Source of the DNA: Planktomarina temperata RCA23
GTDB lineage: Bacteria; Pseudomonadota; Alphaproteobacteria; Rhodobacterales; Rhodobacteraceae
Reading direction: 5' to 3'
DNA: 64,000 nucleotides
Assembly: GCF_000738435.1 (NCBI RefSeq)
Contig: NZ_CP003984.1
Location: 2,294,001 to 2,358,000 of the forward strand
Shown here: in pieces, positions 9,206-17,749 of the stretch
How the letters are laid out: each line of letters starts with the position of its first letter
Numbering within the stretch: the first letter of the stretch is position 1
The notes under the pieces: model-generated
The model's database searches: none
Seen by the model: only the letters and a program-made list of their open reading frames with translations
Told to the model about the DNA's origin: nothing
Translations under genes and position numbers: made by a program

Positions 9206-10075
9206 GTGAATCATAATTTGATTAAGTTGGAGCCCGGCTTATACCTTGTGGCAACACCTTTAGGCTCAGCGCGCGATATTACGCTGCGCGCGCTTGATAT
9301 TTTAGCCTCTGCGGATGTATTGGCCGCCGAAGATACCCGGACAGCCCGAAAATTGCTGGACATTCATGGCGTGCCCTTGGCCGGGCGGCGAATCATTGCC
9401 TATCACGATCACAGCCAGGCCAAGGACCGCCAGAAACTGCTCCAGCATGTCGTGGAGGGTAAGTCCGTTGCCTATGTTTCAGAAGCCGGCACGCCGTTGA
9501 TCGCCGATCCCGGCTATCAACTGGTCGCCGATGCCCGGCGCGAGGGGTTAACCATCCTATCGGCGCCGGGACCTGCGGCCTGTATCGCCGCTCTGACTGT
9601 GGCCGGCCTGCCGACGGATCAATTTCACTTCGCCGGTTTTTTGGCACCGCAACAAGTGGCCCGCCAAAAGCAGCTGGCGGAACTTATGGCTCTGCGCGCA
9701 ACCGTTGTTCTGTATGAATCCCCCAAACGGCTGGCCGCGCTTCTGGCCGATATCGAAACGACCGGCGGAACGGCGCGGCCTGTGGCGGTCTGCCGCGAAT
9801 TAACCAAGAAGTTTGAAGACGTCCAAAGCGGGCCAGTTGAGAGCCTCCGCGCATTCTACGCTGAAACCCCCGCCCGCGGCGAAATTGTAGTGCTGATTGG
9901 CGCGGGACAAGAGGCCAAAGTTGACAAAAGCGATCTTGAGGCGGCGCTTGTTCATGCAATGTTAAATCTTCGCGTGAAAGATGCAGCAGACGCTGTGGCT
10001 GGCGCTTATGGCCTGCCGCGGCGCGATATCTACCAATTGGCCCTCAAATTACAGGCTGTGCAAACCGAAGAGTAA
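9206..10075 (+). CDS. rsmI: 16S rRNA (cytidine-1402-2'-O)-methyltransferase
   Basis: A 289-residue SAM-dependent methyltransferase of the tetrapyrrole methylase fold. It shows the RsmI N-terminal block (LYLVATPLGSARDITLRA), the AAEDTRTARKLL segment, the YHDHS motif and SEAGTPLIADPGYQLV. RsmI modifies C1402 in the ribosomal P site. I take the GTG at 9206 as start because a purine-rich AAAGGGG lies just upstream and the protein then begins where the family begins; an in-frame GTG at 9164 is the longer alternative. yraN follows within five bases. Confidence 0.92.
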   Translation: MNHNLIKLEPGLYLVATPLGSARDITLRALDILASADVLAAEDTRTARKLLDIHGVPLAGRRIIAYHDHSQAKDRQKLLQHVVEGKSVAYVSEAGTPLIADPGYQLVADARREGLTILSAPGPAACIAALTVAGLPTDQFHFAGFLAPQQVARQKQLAELMALRATVVLYESPKRLAALLADIETTGGTARPVAVCRELTKKFEDVQSGPVESLRAFYAETPARGEIVVLIGAGQEAKVDKSDLEAALVHAMLNLRVKDAADAVAGAYGLPRRDIYQLALKLQAVQTEE

Positions 10076-10079
10076 CGCG

Positions 10080-10448
10080 ATGTTTTACAAAGCTGCGCAA
10101 GGTACAACCAACCATCTGGCCGGACTGGCCGCTGAACACTCCGTGATCGCCGAATATGCTGGGCGCGCGCACCATGTGCTGGCCCATCGCTGGCGCGGCG
10201 ACGCGGGCGAAATAGATCTTATTTTTGCCGATGGCGATGGGTTGATCTTCACCGAAGTGAAAAAGAGCCGGAGCCATGATGCGGCGCGGCGCAACCTAAG
10301 CCACAGGCAGCAAAAACGCCTCTACCAAGCCGCCACAGAATATCTTGCAAATACCGGCCGCTCTTTGGCCACAGAAATGCGCTTTGATGTGGCCTTGGTT
10401 GATGGGCAAGGCCATATTCAAGTGATGGAAAATGCCATGATCCAATAG
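10080..10448 (+). CDS. YraN / UPF0102 family endonuclease-like protein
   Basis: A 122-residue protein with the UPF0102 core: a G..AE segment, then HRWRGDAGEIDLIFADGDGL and FTEVKKS, which match the restriction-endonuclease-like D...ExK pattern of the family. The molecular function of YraN is not established; a DNA-related role is usual speculation. The start at 10080 is just after the rsmI stop and fits the family N-terminus. The rsmI-yraN-gshB order supports the call. Confidence 0.88.
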   Translation: MFYKAAQGTTNHLAGLAAEHSVIAEYAGRAHHVLAHRWRGDAGEIDLIFADGDGLIFTEVKKSRSHDAARRNLSHRQQKRLYQAATEYLANTGRSLATEMRFDVALVDGQGHIQVMENAMIQ

Positions 10449-10546
10449 GGTTTTGCCTAAGGGCCGCGACAGAAACAAATTGCCAAACCACGAGTGGGTC
10501 ATTAATGAGTTCTAACCCGATCTGGGAACTTGTCTGAGGGACTCAC

Positions 10547-11485
10547 ATGTCAAAAAAAATCGCTTTTCAAATGGACCCGATGGAATCGGTCAACATTGAT
10601 GCAGACAGCAGTTTTCATTTGGCGATGGAAGCCCAGGCGCGCGGCCACGAGATTTACTACCATACGCCCGACCGGCTCGCCTTTGAAAATGGCAAAGTCA
10701 CGGCCAAGGGGCAAAAAATGCGACTTCGGCGCGAGCACGGCAACCATGTGGATCTTGGCCCGCTAGAGCATTTGGATCTTCACGCGTTTGACGTGGTTTG
10801 GTTGCGCCAGGATCCGCCTTTCGACATGGGATACATCACAACCACGCATTTGTTGGACCTTTTGAAATCAGATACTTTGGTCGTGAATGATCCGTTTTGG
10901 GTGCGCAATTACCCTGAAAAGCTCCTGATGTTACAATTTCCGGAGCTGATCCCTCCGACCACAATTGCACGAGACTTGGACACGCTCAAAGCGTTCCGCG
11001 CGCAACATGGTGATGTGATTGTCAAACCGCTTTATGGAAACGGTGGCGCCGGCGTGTTTCGTCTCACTCCAGACGATCGCAACATCGCCTCATTGCATGA
11101 GCTCTTCACCGGGATAAATTCCGAGCCTCTGATCATCCAAAAATTCCTGCCCGCCGTCAGCAATGGCGACAAGAGGGTCATTTTGGTGGATGGTGAGGCG
11201 GTGGGTGCGATCAACCGCGTCCCCGCGGCCGGCGAGACCCGCTCAAACATGCATGTTGGCGGCCGGCCCGAAAAAATCGGCCTAACCGAGCGGGACCTCG
11301 AAATTTGTGCCGCCATTGGGCCCTTACTGCGCGAGCACGGCCAGATTTTTGTCGGGATCGACGTGATCGGCGATTATCTGACTGAAATCAACGTCACCTC
11401 CCCCACGGGCCTGCAAGAATTGCAACGCTTCGATGGGACAAATGTGGCTGGGTTGATTTGGGACGCGATTGAAGCGCGTCTGTGA
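10547..11485 (+). CDS. gshB: Glutathione synthetase
   Basis: A 312-residue ATP-grasp ligase joining gamma-glutamylcysteine and glycine. It has the GshB N-terminal domain (IAFQMDPMESVNIDADSSF), the WLRQDPPFDM.Y motif, the ATP-grasp lysine segment (VIVKPLYGNGGAGVFR) and the metal-binding C-terminus (DVIGDYLTEINVTSPTG). Length is typical. A GAGGGA ribosome binding site precedes the ATG. About 100 bases separate it from yraN, so it may have its own promoter. Confidence 0.97.
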   Translation: MSKKIAFQMDPMESVNIDADSSFHLAMEAQARGHEIYYHTPDRLAFENGKVTAKGQKMRLRREHGNHVDLGPLEHLDLHAFDVVWLRQDPPFDMGYITTTHLLDLLKSDTLVVNDPFWVRNYPEKLLMLQFPELIPPTTIARDLDTLKAFRAQHGDVIVKPLYGNGGAGVFRLTPDDRNIASLHELFTGINSEPLIIQKFLPAVSNGDKRVILVDGEAVGAINRVPAAGETRSNMHVGGRPEKIGLTERDLEICAAIGPLLREHGQIFVGIDVIGDYLTEINVTSPTGLQELQRFDGTNVAGLIWDAIEARL

Positions 11486-11502
11486 TCACTGATCTAAGAC
11501 GC

Positions 11503-12330
11503 TTAGACCTTCACCAAGCCTCGGATCCAATCCCCGATTTGCCCCATAACGGCCTCGGCAGATGTGTCATTGCCGCAGGCTTGTAAAAAGGCATGTGGTT
11601 GATCTTTGGCCAATAAATGCGTGATCGGGTGTTGGGTATGTGCAGCCAACCAATCATTGTCATCGGCAATCGGGTCGCATTCAGCTTTCACCAAGAGCAA
11701 GGGCGCGCCTGCCTTTGACAAGCGGGCCCGAAATTCCAACATATCTTCACAGCCCAAATGCCCATACATCACCCGGAGCGCGGCATCATTCAGCCCTTCA
11801 GAATTCGCGCCAAATGCGTCATGAGATGGGCCTTCAAGCCCGCCAAATGCCCCGTAAAGGCTGACAAGCCCTTGTATTTTGTAACGCGACGCCATTCCGC
11901 CTGCGGCCCAAAGCACCATAGCTCCGCCGGCGCTGTCACCGGCCAGCACGATCTGATCACGCCCGGCCGCAAATTTCTCCGCGATTTCAGCTGCTTGATC
12001 CGCTTGCGCGGGAAATTTATGCTCAGGGGCCAAATCATATGGGGCCGCGAAGACCCGCCGCCCGGTCAGTTTTGCCATCCATGAACACAGAGTTTGATGC
12101 GTCCAAGGGCTGCCAACGATCCAGCCACCCCCATGAAAATAGAGGATATCTGCGCCGTCATGCAGCTCTTGCGGCGTGAAACACAGGCCCGTGCCGCTGG
12201 CAAAAGGAACCTCGTCAATGTCGACTGTATCTGCAGAAAAATGCGAAATACTGGCCCGCTCTGCCGCGTAACCCGCGCGCAGCTTGGTCACAGGATCGTT
12301 CACCCAATCGAGAGTTGGCATGACGCTCAT
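11503..12330 (-). CDS. Alpha/beta hydrolase (HSL-like esterase family)
   Basis: A 275-residue alpha/beta hydrolase. The oxyanion-hole motif HGGGW, nucleophile elbow GDSAGG, catalytic Asp (in AECDPIADD) and His (in QPHAF) are all present, as in the hormone-sensitive-lipase group of esterases. The substrate is unknown. It overlaps nusB by four bases (ATGA) and is the last gene of the ribE-ribB-ribH-nusB operon; I see no functional reason for this association. Confidence 0.82.
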   Translation of the reverse strand: MSVMPTLDWVNDPVTKLRAGYAAERASISHFSADTVDIDEVPFASGTGLCFTPQELHDGADILYFHGGGWIVGSPWTHQTLCSWMAKLTGRRVFAAPYDLAPEHKFPAQADQAAEIAEKFAAGRDQIVLAGDSAGGAMVLWAAGGMASRYKIQGLVSLYGAFGGLEGPSHDAFGANSEGLNDAALRVMYGHLGCEDMLEFRARLSKAGAPLLLVKAECDPIADDNDWLAAHTQHPITHLLAKDQPHAFLQACGNDTSAEAVMGQIGDWIRGLVKV

Positions 12331-12806
12331 GCAAAGTCCTCCGGCCGTGCCTCGCGGGCCATATGGTCCAGAACCGCATTCACAAACCCGCGCTCTTTGC
12401 CATCGGGGGAAAAGGCCAAGGCCACGTCAACATATTCCACAATCGCCACTTTTGGCGGCGTGTCTCCCTCGACAAACTCCGCCCCCGCCGCGCGGAACAG
12501 GGCCCGCAATGTCGGGTCCAGCCGGGCAATGGGCCATTTGGCAACCAAGGCCCGATCCGTCATCTGATCGATCCGAGCTTGATTGTTCACCGCTCCGGCA
12601 ATCACCTGATTGAAATGGGCAATATCGCCATCTGCGAGCTGCACCCCATCAAGCTCAACACCCATTCGGTGCTCTTCAAACTCTTTTGACACCACATCAA
12701 TTGGCAATTTCGAAGCTTCCATCTGGAACAAGGCCTGCACCGCATACAGGCGACTGGCCGATTTCATACGGCGCTTTTGATTGCCTGATAAATTAGAACC
12801 GCTCAT
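12327..12806 (-). CDS. nusB: Transcription antitermination factor NusB
   Basis: A 159-residue all-helical protein with the NusB signature segments (SASRLYAVQALFQME near the start; the WPIARLDPTLRALFRAA helix; the PPKVAIVEYVDVALAF helix). NusB with S10/NusE promotes antitermination of rRNA operons. It overlaps ribH upstream and the hydrolase downstream by four bases each (ATGA), so the chain is translationally coupled. Confidence 0.95.
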   Translation of the reverse strand: MSGSNLSGNQKRRMKSASRLYAVQALFQMEASKLPIDVVSKEFEEHRMGVELDGVQLADGDIAHFNQVIAGAVNNQARIDQMTDRALVAKWPIARLDPTLRALFRAAGAEFVEGDTPPKVAIVEYVDVALAFSPDGKERGFVNAVLDHMAREARPEDFA

Positions 12807-13324
12807 GCTTTTGCCGTCTCCTCAGTGGATAAAAATCCAATTTTTCCTTGGGGCTGCCCCCATTTGCGTGTCAAAGCGATCAAATGCAGGGCCGCGGCGG
12901 CGGCTCCGCCGCCTTTGTTTTGGCCGGCGGTCTCAGCGCGCACTTCGGCTTGTTTACGGTTTTCAACCGTCAAAATTCCGTTGCCAATACAGGCGCCCTG
13001 CAGGCCCAAAAGCTGCAGCGCGCGGCTGCTGTCGTTGCAAACCGTCTCATAATGGGTTGTTTCACCTCGGATCACGCAGCCCAAGGCGACATAGCCGTCA
13101 AACTCTGCCCGCCGATGTGCGATTGCAATGGCGGTGGGCACCTCAAGCGCGCCGGGCACTTCGACCAGCTCCCACTGGCCATCCACAGCTTCAATCTCGG
13201 CCTGAGCACCGGCCACCATTTGATCGGCAATATCTTTGTAATATGGTGCCACCACGATGAGCAATTTAACTGGCGCGTCAAACGATGGGCGGTCAAGCGT
13301 GTGATGCTGCTCTGCTGCGGCCAT
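12803..13324 (-). CDS. ribH: 6,7-dimethyl-8-ribityllumazine synthase
   Basis: A 173-residue lumazine synthase, the penultimate step of riboflavin synthesis, condensing the RibB product with the pyrimidine intermediate. It has the GALEVPTAI segment, the GCVIRGETTHYE active-site motif and the C-terminal GNGILTVEN block. It is joined to ribB by TAATG and to nusB by ATGA. Confidence 0.96.
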   Translation of the reverse strand: MAAAEQHHTLDRPSFDAPVKLLIVVAPYYKDIADQMVAGAQAEIEAVDGQWELVEVPGALEVPTAIAIAHRRAEFDGYVALGCVIRGETTHYETVCNDSSRALQLLGLQGACIGNGILTVENRKQAEVRAETAGQNKGGGAAAAALHLIALTRKWGQPQGKIGFLSTEETAKA

Positions 13325-14460
13325 TAGTTCGATCCCGAAATTTTTTGTGTGCCAAGAATTTCCAAGCCGTAAGCCTCAAGTCCAACAATCTTGGGCTCCG
13401 GTGAGTTGGTCAAAAGTGTGAGCTGCGACAGCCCCAGAGAAGACAGAATTTGCGCCCCTACACCATATTGCCGCAGAGTTTGCGGGCTGCCATCATCTGA
13501 AGCGCTAATTTTCATATGCAGATCGCGCAACAATACCAGGACGCCGCGCCCCTCTTCGGCGATGATTTTCATGGATTGCGAAAATTCGAAGGCCCGCCCC
13601 TCGGGACCCGTTCCAATCATGTCCAACATCGGATCTAGGGAGTGCATCCGCACCAAAACGGGGGCGTCGCTGCTAATATCCCCTTTAATCAGAGCAATAT
13701 GCTCTGCCCCTTGGGTTTCATCGTTGAAAATCCGCATCTGCCACTCACCACCGAACTCGGATTGGATAAGCTCCTCGCCTTTCACGCGAACAAGGTTATC
13801 ATGACGGCGCCGGTAGGAAATTAAATCGGAGATGGTGCCAATTTTAAGACCGTGCAGCTGTGCAAAGCCAATGAGATCGGGCAAACGCGCCATGCTGCCA
13901 TCTTCGTTCATAATCTCGCAAATCACCCCAGACGGGTTCAATCCAGCCAAACGTGAGATATCAACGGCCGCCTCCGTATGGCCCGCGCGCACCAAGACGC
14001 CGCCATCACGGGCACGCAGGGGAAACACATGACCGGGCGTGGCGATATCTGCGGCAGTTTTGCCAGCATCAATCGCAACCGCAACCGTATGGGCGCGGTC
14101 ATGGGCGGAAATACCAGTGGTCACACCCTCGCGCGCTTCGATTGAAATCGTAAAAGCCGTTTCATGGCGCGAGGAATTATAACTCGACATCAATTGCAGA
14201 CCCAAAGCATCGGTTCGTTCGCTGGTCATGGCCAAGCAAATCAAACCCCGCCCATAGCGGGCCATGAAGTTGATCGCCTCTGGCGTTGCCATCTGCGCGG
14301 GGATGACCAAATCACCTTCGTTCTCACGGTCTTCGTGATCCACCAGAACAAACATCCGCCCGTTGCGCGCATCATCAATAATCTGCTCAATGGGCGAGAT
14401 CACCTCAGCCAAATCGCGTTCTACGGCGCCCGGTGTTTCGAATGGTAACAGATCACTCAT
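13324..14460 (-). CDS. ribB: 3,4-dihydroxy-2-butanone-4-phosphate synthase with degenerate GTP cyclohydrolase II-like domain (RibBX type)
   Basis: A 378-residue two-domain protein. The N-terminal half is a complete DHBP synthase: acidic metal loop DHEDRENEGDL (residues 41-51) and the GHVFPLRARDGGVLVR..HTEA block. The C-terminal half aligns with GTP cyclohydrolase II but lacks the zinc-binding cysteines: where a SECLTGD...RCDC motif is expected, the sequence runs HSLDPMLDMIG...FEFSQ with no Cys. It therefore probably makes only dihydroxybutanone phosphate, like the alphaproteobacterial RibBX proteins, and GTP cyclohydrolase II must be encoded elsewhere. It lies three bases from ribE and overlaps ribH. 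Confidence 0.93.
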   Translation of the reverse strand: MSDLLPFETPGAVERDLAEVISPIEQIIDDARNGRMFVLVDHEDRENEGDLVIPAQMATPEAINFMARYGRGLICLAMTSERTDALGLQLMSSYNSSRHETAFTISIEAREGVTTGISAHDRAHTVAVAIDAGKTAADIATPGHVFPLRARDGGVLVRAGHTEAAVDISRLAGLNPSGVICEIMNEDGSMARLPDLIGFAQLHGLKIGTISDLISYRRRHDNLVRVKGEELIQSEFGGEWQMRIFNDETQGAEHIALIKGDISSDAPVLVRMHSLDPMLDMIGTGPEGRAFEFSQSMKIIAEEGRGVLVLLRDLHMKISASDDGSPQTLRQYGVGAQILSSLGLSQLTLLTNSPEPKIVGLEAYGLEILGTQKISGSN

Positions 14461-14463
14461 GCC

Positions 14464-15051
14464 CTAACTCCAATCTTGCAAGCGCGCAACGTAGCGCGCC
14501 AAAGTATCAATTTCCAAGTTCACGCGGTCGCCCACTGCCGCAGAACCCCAAGTGGTGACAGCCTTCGTATGTGGAATAAAGTTGATCCCGAAGTCGGTTC
14601 CATTCACTTCATTCACAGTCAACGAGGTGCCGTTCAATGCAACTGATCCCTTGGGGGCAATGAATTTCGCCAGCGCCTCTGGCGCGCGCAGGGTCACCCG
14701 CGTGCTGTCTCCCTCATCGCGCAGAGCGACAATCTCAGCCACACCATCCACATGACCCGAAACGATATGCCCGCCCAGCTCATCGCCCACTTTCAAGGCC
14801 CGCTCCAAGTTGACCGGCCGGCCGGTTTTCCAGTCACCGATAGTGGTTAATCCCGCGCTCTCGGCGGACACATCGACACAGAAGCTGTCAGAGGTTTTTT
14901 CCACCACCGTCAGGCACACGCCATCACAGGCAATAGAAGCGCCCATATCCACCGAGGTCACATCATAGCCCGTGGCAATCTCAATCCGCAAATCCCCCCG
15001 CTGCGTTACAGATCGGATGGTGCCAATATCAGTAATGATACCCGTAAACAT
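14464..15051 (-). CDS. ribE: Riboflavin synthase, alpha chain
   Basis: A 195-residue protein with two tandem lumazine-binding repeats, the first beginning MFTGIITDIG. It dismutates two 6,7-dimethyl-8-ribityllumazine molecules to riboflavin. The start at 15051 was chosen over 15099 because the family begins at MFTG and AAAGGGG lies upstream. It is the first gene of the minus-strand riboflavin operon and is divergent from kpsS. I looked for an FMN riboswitch in the 160-base leader and do not recognise one. Confidence 0.95.
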   Translation of the reverse strand: MFTGIITDIGTIRSVTQRGDLRIEIATGYDVTSVDMGASIACDGVCLTVVEKTSDSFCVDVSAESAGLTTIGDWKTGRPVNLERALKVGDELGGHIVSGHVDGVAEIVALRDEGDSTRVTLRAPEALAKFIAPKGSVALNGTSLTVNEVNGTDFGINFIPHTKAVTTWGSAAVGDRVNLEIDTLARYVARLQDWS

Positions 15052-15209
15052 GATGGTCCCCTTTGCGCTGTCCCTACCCTCAGACCCCGCTTGGGGCAAG
15101 GGTCACCGTTGGAATTGAAACTGCGACAATTCGCAATTAAGAACAACCCGAAGATATTTTTTCAAAAAAGCCGTCCCATTTCAAACGGCACTTAGCGGGG
15201 TATTTCAAA

Positions 15210-16511
15210 ATGGCAGATGGATTCGGGCGCAATTTCCTGCTGTTACAGGGCCCGCATGGTCCATTCTTCCGCCAGTTGGGGCAGCTTTTGGAACAAACAG
15301 GCGCTGCCGCTTGGCGGGTCGGTTTCAATGGCGGTGACGCATTTTTTTGGGACAATAAGGCACGTTTCATCGCTCATACCGAAAGCTTAGAGACTTGGCC
15401 TGCCGCATTACGCAAGATCATCGCGGAGAAATCCATCACTGACATCGTGTTGTATGGCGACACGCGCCCCGTGCATGCTGAGGCCATAAAGCTGGCCAGG
15501 GCCTTGGACTTGCGGGTGCACGTTTTTGAAGAAGGTTACTTGCGCCCCTATTGGGTTAATTATGAGCGCGGCGGCGCAAATGGGAATTCCCGTCTGATGG
15601 GGATGACTGTTGCGCAGATGCAAAAGGTTCTGCGCAAAGCCAGAATCGACCTCACCGAAGCTCCGGCCCATTGGGGCGATATCCGGCAACATGCGTTCTA
15701 CAACTTTGTCTATCATTTGCACATATTGCTAAACAATCGTGCCTATCCCAACTTCAAAAGCCACCGGGCAGATACCGTGGCGCAGGAGTTTCGCACCTAT
15801 GTGCGCCGGGTGCTCTGCCACCCAATTGAAATCTTAAAGCGCCAGATCACGACACGCCGCATAAAGAACAGTGGTCAAGCCTATCACTTGGTCTTAATGC
15901 AGCTGGAGCATGACAGCGCGTTTCTGATGCATTCACCTTTCGCATCGATGCCAGAATTTCTACAATACGTCGTCAAGGCTTTCGCAGCCGGTGCGCCGCG
16001 TCATCACCGCTTGGTGTTCAAAGCGCATCCCTTGGAAAGCGGCCGGCGCGCTCTGGCACGCGACATCTCGGCTTTGGCCGCGCGTTATAAAATTGCAGAC
16101 CGTGTCGATTACGTGCCCGGTGGAAAATTGGCGCAGCTGCTTGATCACGCGCGCAGCGCTGTGACCGTCAATTCCACAGCCGGCCAACAGGCACTTTGGC
16201 GGGGTCTGCCACTTAAAGCCTTCGGCAAGGCGGTTTACGACAAGCCGCAATTTGTCTCAGATCTACCGCTGGAAGCGTTTTTTGCAAAACCGCCCTACCC
16301 CGACAATGCCTCCTACCTCGACTACCGGCGCTACTTGCTGGAAACCTCCCAGATCCATGGCGGGTTTTATTCCACGCGGGGGCGCCGACAGTTGCTGCGG
16401 CAAGTGATCGATATGCTCTTATCAGAACTCGATCCTTTCGACTCCTTCGAATATGGCAATTCCGCATCAGTTTCAGGCAGAACAAATAAGAACAATCGCG
16501 AGGTCAATTGA
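15210..16511 (+). CDS. kpsS: Capsule polysaccharide modification/export protein KpsS-like (Kdo transferase family)
   Basis: A 433-residue cytoplasmic protein of the Capsule_synth family. Recognisable blocks are the N-terminal LLLQGPHGPFFRQL, the YGDTRPVHAEA and FEEGYLRPYWV segments, and the C-terminal FKAHPLE...STAGQQALWRGLP. KpsS and KpsC build the poly-Kdo linker on phosphatidylglycerol that anchors group-2-type capsule chains for ABC export. No kpsMTE genes are in the window. It is the first gene of a three-gene cassette set between oppositely transcribed riboflavin genes. Confidence 0.87.
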   Translation: MADGFGRNFLLLQGPHGPFFRQLGQLLEQTGAAAWRVGFNGGDAFFWDNKARFIAHTESLETWPAALRKIIAEKSITDIVLYGDTRPVHAEAIKLARALDLRVHVFEEGYLRPYWVNYERGGANGNSRLMGMTVAQMQKVLRKARIDLTEAPAHWGDIRQHAFYNFVYHLHILLNNRAYPNFKSHRADTVAQEFRTYVRRVLCHPIEILKRQITTRRIKNSGQAYHLVLMQLEHDSAFLMHSPFASMPEFLQYVVKAFAAGAPRHHRLVFKAHPLESGRRALARDISALAARYKIADRVDYVPGGKLAQLLDHARSAVTVNSTAGQQALWRGLPLKAFGKAVYDKPQFVSDLPLEAFFAKPPYPDNASYLDYRRYLLETSQIHGGFYSTRGRRQLLRQVIDMLLSELDPFDSFEYGNSASVSGRTNKNNREVN

Positions 16512-16599
16512 CGCAAAATGACCCGGTTGCTAGTTTTTTATTAATTTTAACGATGAGTCTAATTTATAAAAATAATACTGGCCGCGTGAGGCTATAGCA

Positions 16600-17748
16600 G
16601 TGAGAATAATTATGATAAAAATCAATAAGATAATTTTAATTGCCGCCTGTTTTGGGATGATGTCCTCCTGTACCATCCTGCCCCGATCCGGCCCAAATAA
16701 ATATGAGGTGACAGCAAGCACACGCGGCGAAAACCCCACAGCACACATTGTTCCTGTGACGCCAGAGGTGGTTTATGAAACAAAAGTACCTACATCATCG
16801 GGCTTTACCAAAAGCTTTTTGCAAACCAAGCCGCTGAACGCCGAGTTGATCCGCCCAGGTGACACTTTGAACCTCACAGTTTGGGAAAATGTCGAGGATG
16901 GTCTTTTGTCCTCGGGTATGGCGAGTGCGGCCACCTTGAGCGAGTTACAAGTGGATGGCAGCGGTCATATTTTTGTGCCCTATGCCGGGCGCATTAAGGT
17001 CGCAGGACAAACGCCCGAGGAAATTCGCCACATCGTCACGCAAGCATTGCAAGACCAAACGCCCGATCCACAGGTTGAAGTACGCCGTTCCGCCGGAGCA
17101 GGGGCCACCGTATCCATCATTGGGTCCGTCGGCGGACAAGGCATCTATCCAATCCTACATCAAACCCGCACCCTATCGACCATGCTGGCCAGCTCCGGGG
17201 GGCTGGATGTCAAACCCGAACTGGTGCGTGTGACGGTCATTCGTGGAAAGCTGCGCAGCGAAGTTTGGCTCGATGACCTTTACGATCGGCCGGAGCTGGA
17301 TATTGCCCTGCGCGATGGCGACCGGATCCTTATCGAAGCCGATCGACGCAGCTTCGTCATCATGGGTGCCGCCGGGCGGCAATCTCAAGTGGCTTTCGAT
17401 CAGCGGGAAATTTCAGCGCTTGAGGCGCTGTCACGTGCAGGCGGGCTAAGCGCATATCAGGCCGACCCCAAGGGCGTTTTTGTCTTGCGGAAAGAGGATC
17501 AGTCCATCGCCCGCCGCGTGGTTGGTGACGCCGAGATCAAAGGCGAGCAACATCTCATCTATGTGTTGAACTTGACCGAACCAGACGCGCTGTTCCTCGC
17601 CCGAGATTTTACAATCCGCGACCAGGACACCGTGTATATCACAGAGGCGCCACTTTCGACGTGGAACAAAACACTCCGCGGTATCATGGGCGGTTTGTCG
17701 ACAACCACAAGCTTTGCCAATACGATCAGCGACCTCAGAGACCTGTAA
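16600..17748 (+). CDS. Outer-membrane polysaccharide export lipoprotein (Wza/KpsD-like)
   Basis: A 382-residue protein with a lipoprotein signal peptide and lipobox (MMSSC). It has a Poly_export (BexD/CtrA/Wza) domain starting near ELIRPGDTLNLTVWE and SLBB-type repeats near GSVGGQGIYPI and GAAGRQSQVAF. It would form the outer-membrane channel for capsule. The frame starts at a GTG (16600); an ATG at 16612 is an alternative start with the same signal peptide. It lies about 90 AT-rich bases after kpsS. A strong terminator-like hairpin follows the stop codon. Confidence 0.87.
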   Translation: MRIIMIKINKIILIAACFGMMSSCTILPRSGPNKYEVTASTRGENPTAHIVPVTPEVVYETKVPTSSGFTKSFLQTKPLNAELIRPGDTLNLTVWENVEDGLLSSGMASAATLSELQVDGSGHIFVPYAGRIKVAGQTPEEIRHIVTQALQDQTPDPQVEVRRSAGAGATVSIIGSVGGQGIYPILHQTRTLSTMLASSGGLDVKPELVRVTVIRGKLRSEVWLDDLYDRPELDIALRDGDRILIEADRRSFVIMGAAGRQSQVAFDQREISALEALSRAGGLSAYQADPKGVFVLRKEDQSIARRVVGDAEIKGEQHLIYVLNLTEPDALFLARDFTIRDQDTVYITEAPLSTWNKTLRGIMGGLSTTTSFANTISDLRDL

Positions 17749-17749
17749 T

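Noticed and set aside
15052-15209. FMN riboswitch upstream of ribE
   Set aside because: The conserved RFN blocks are not visible on the minus strand of the leader.
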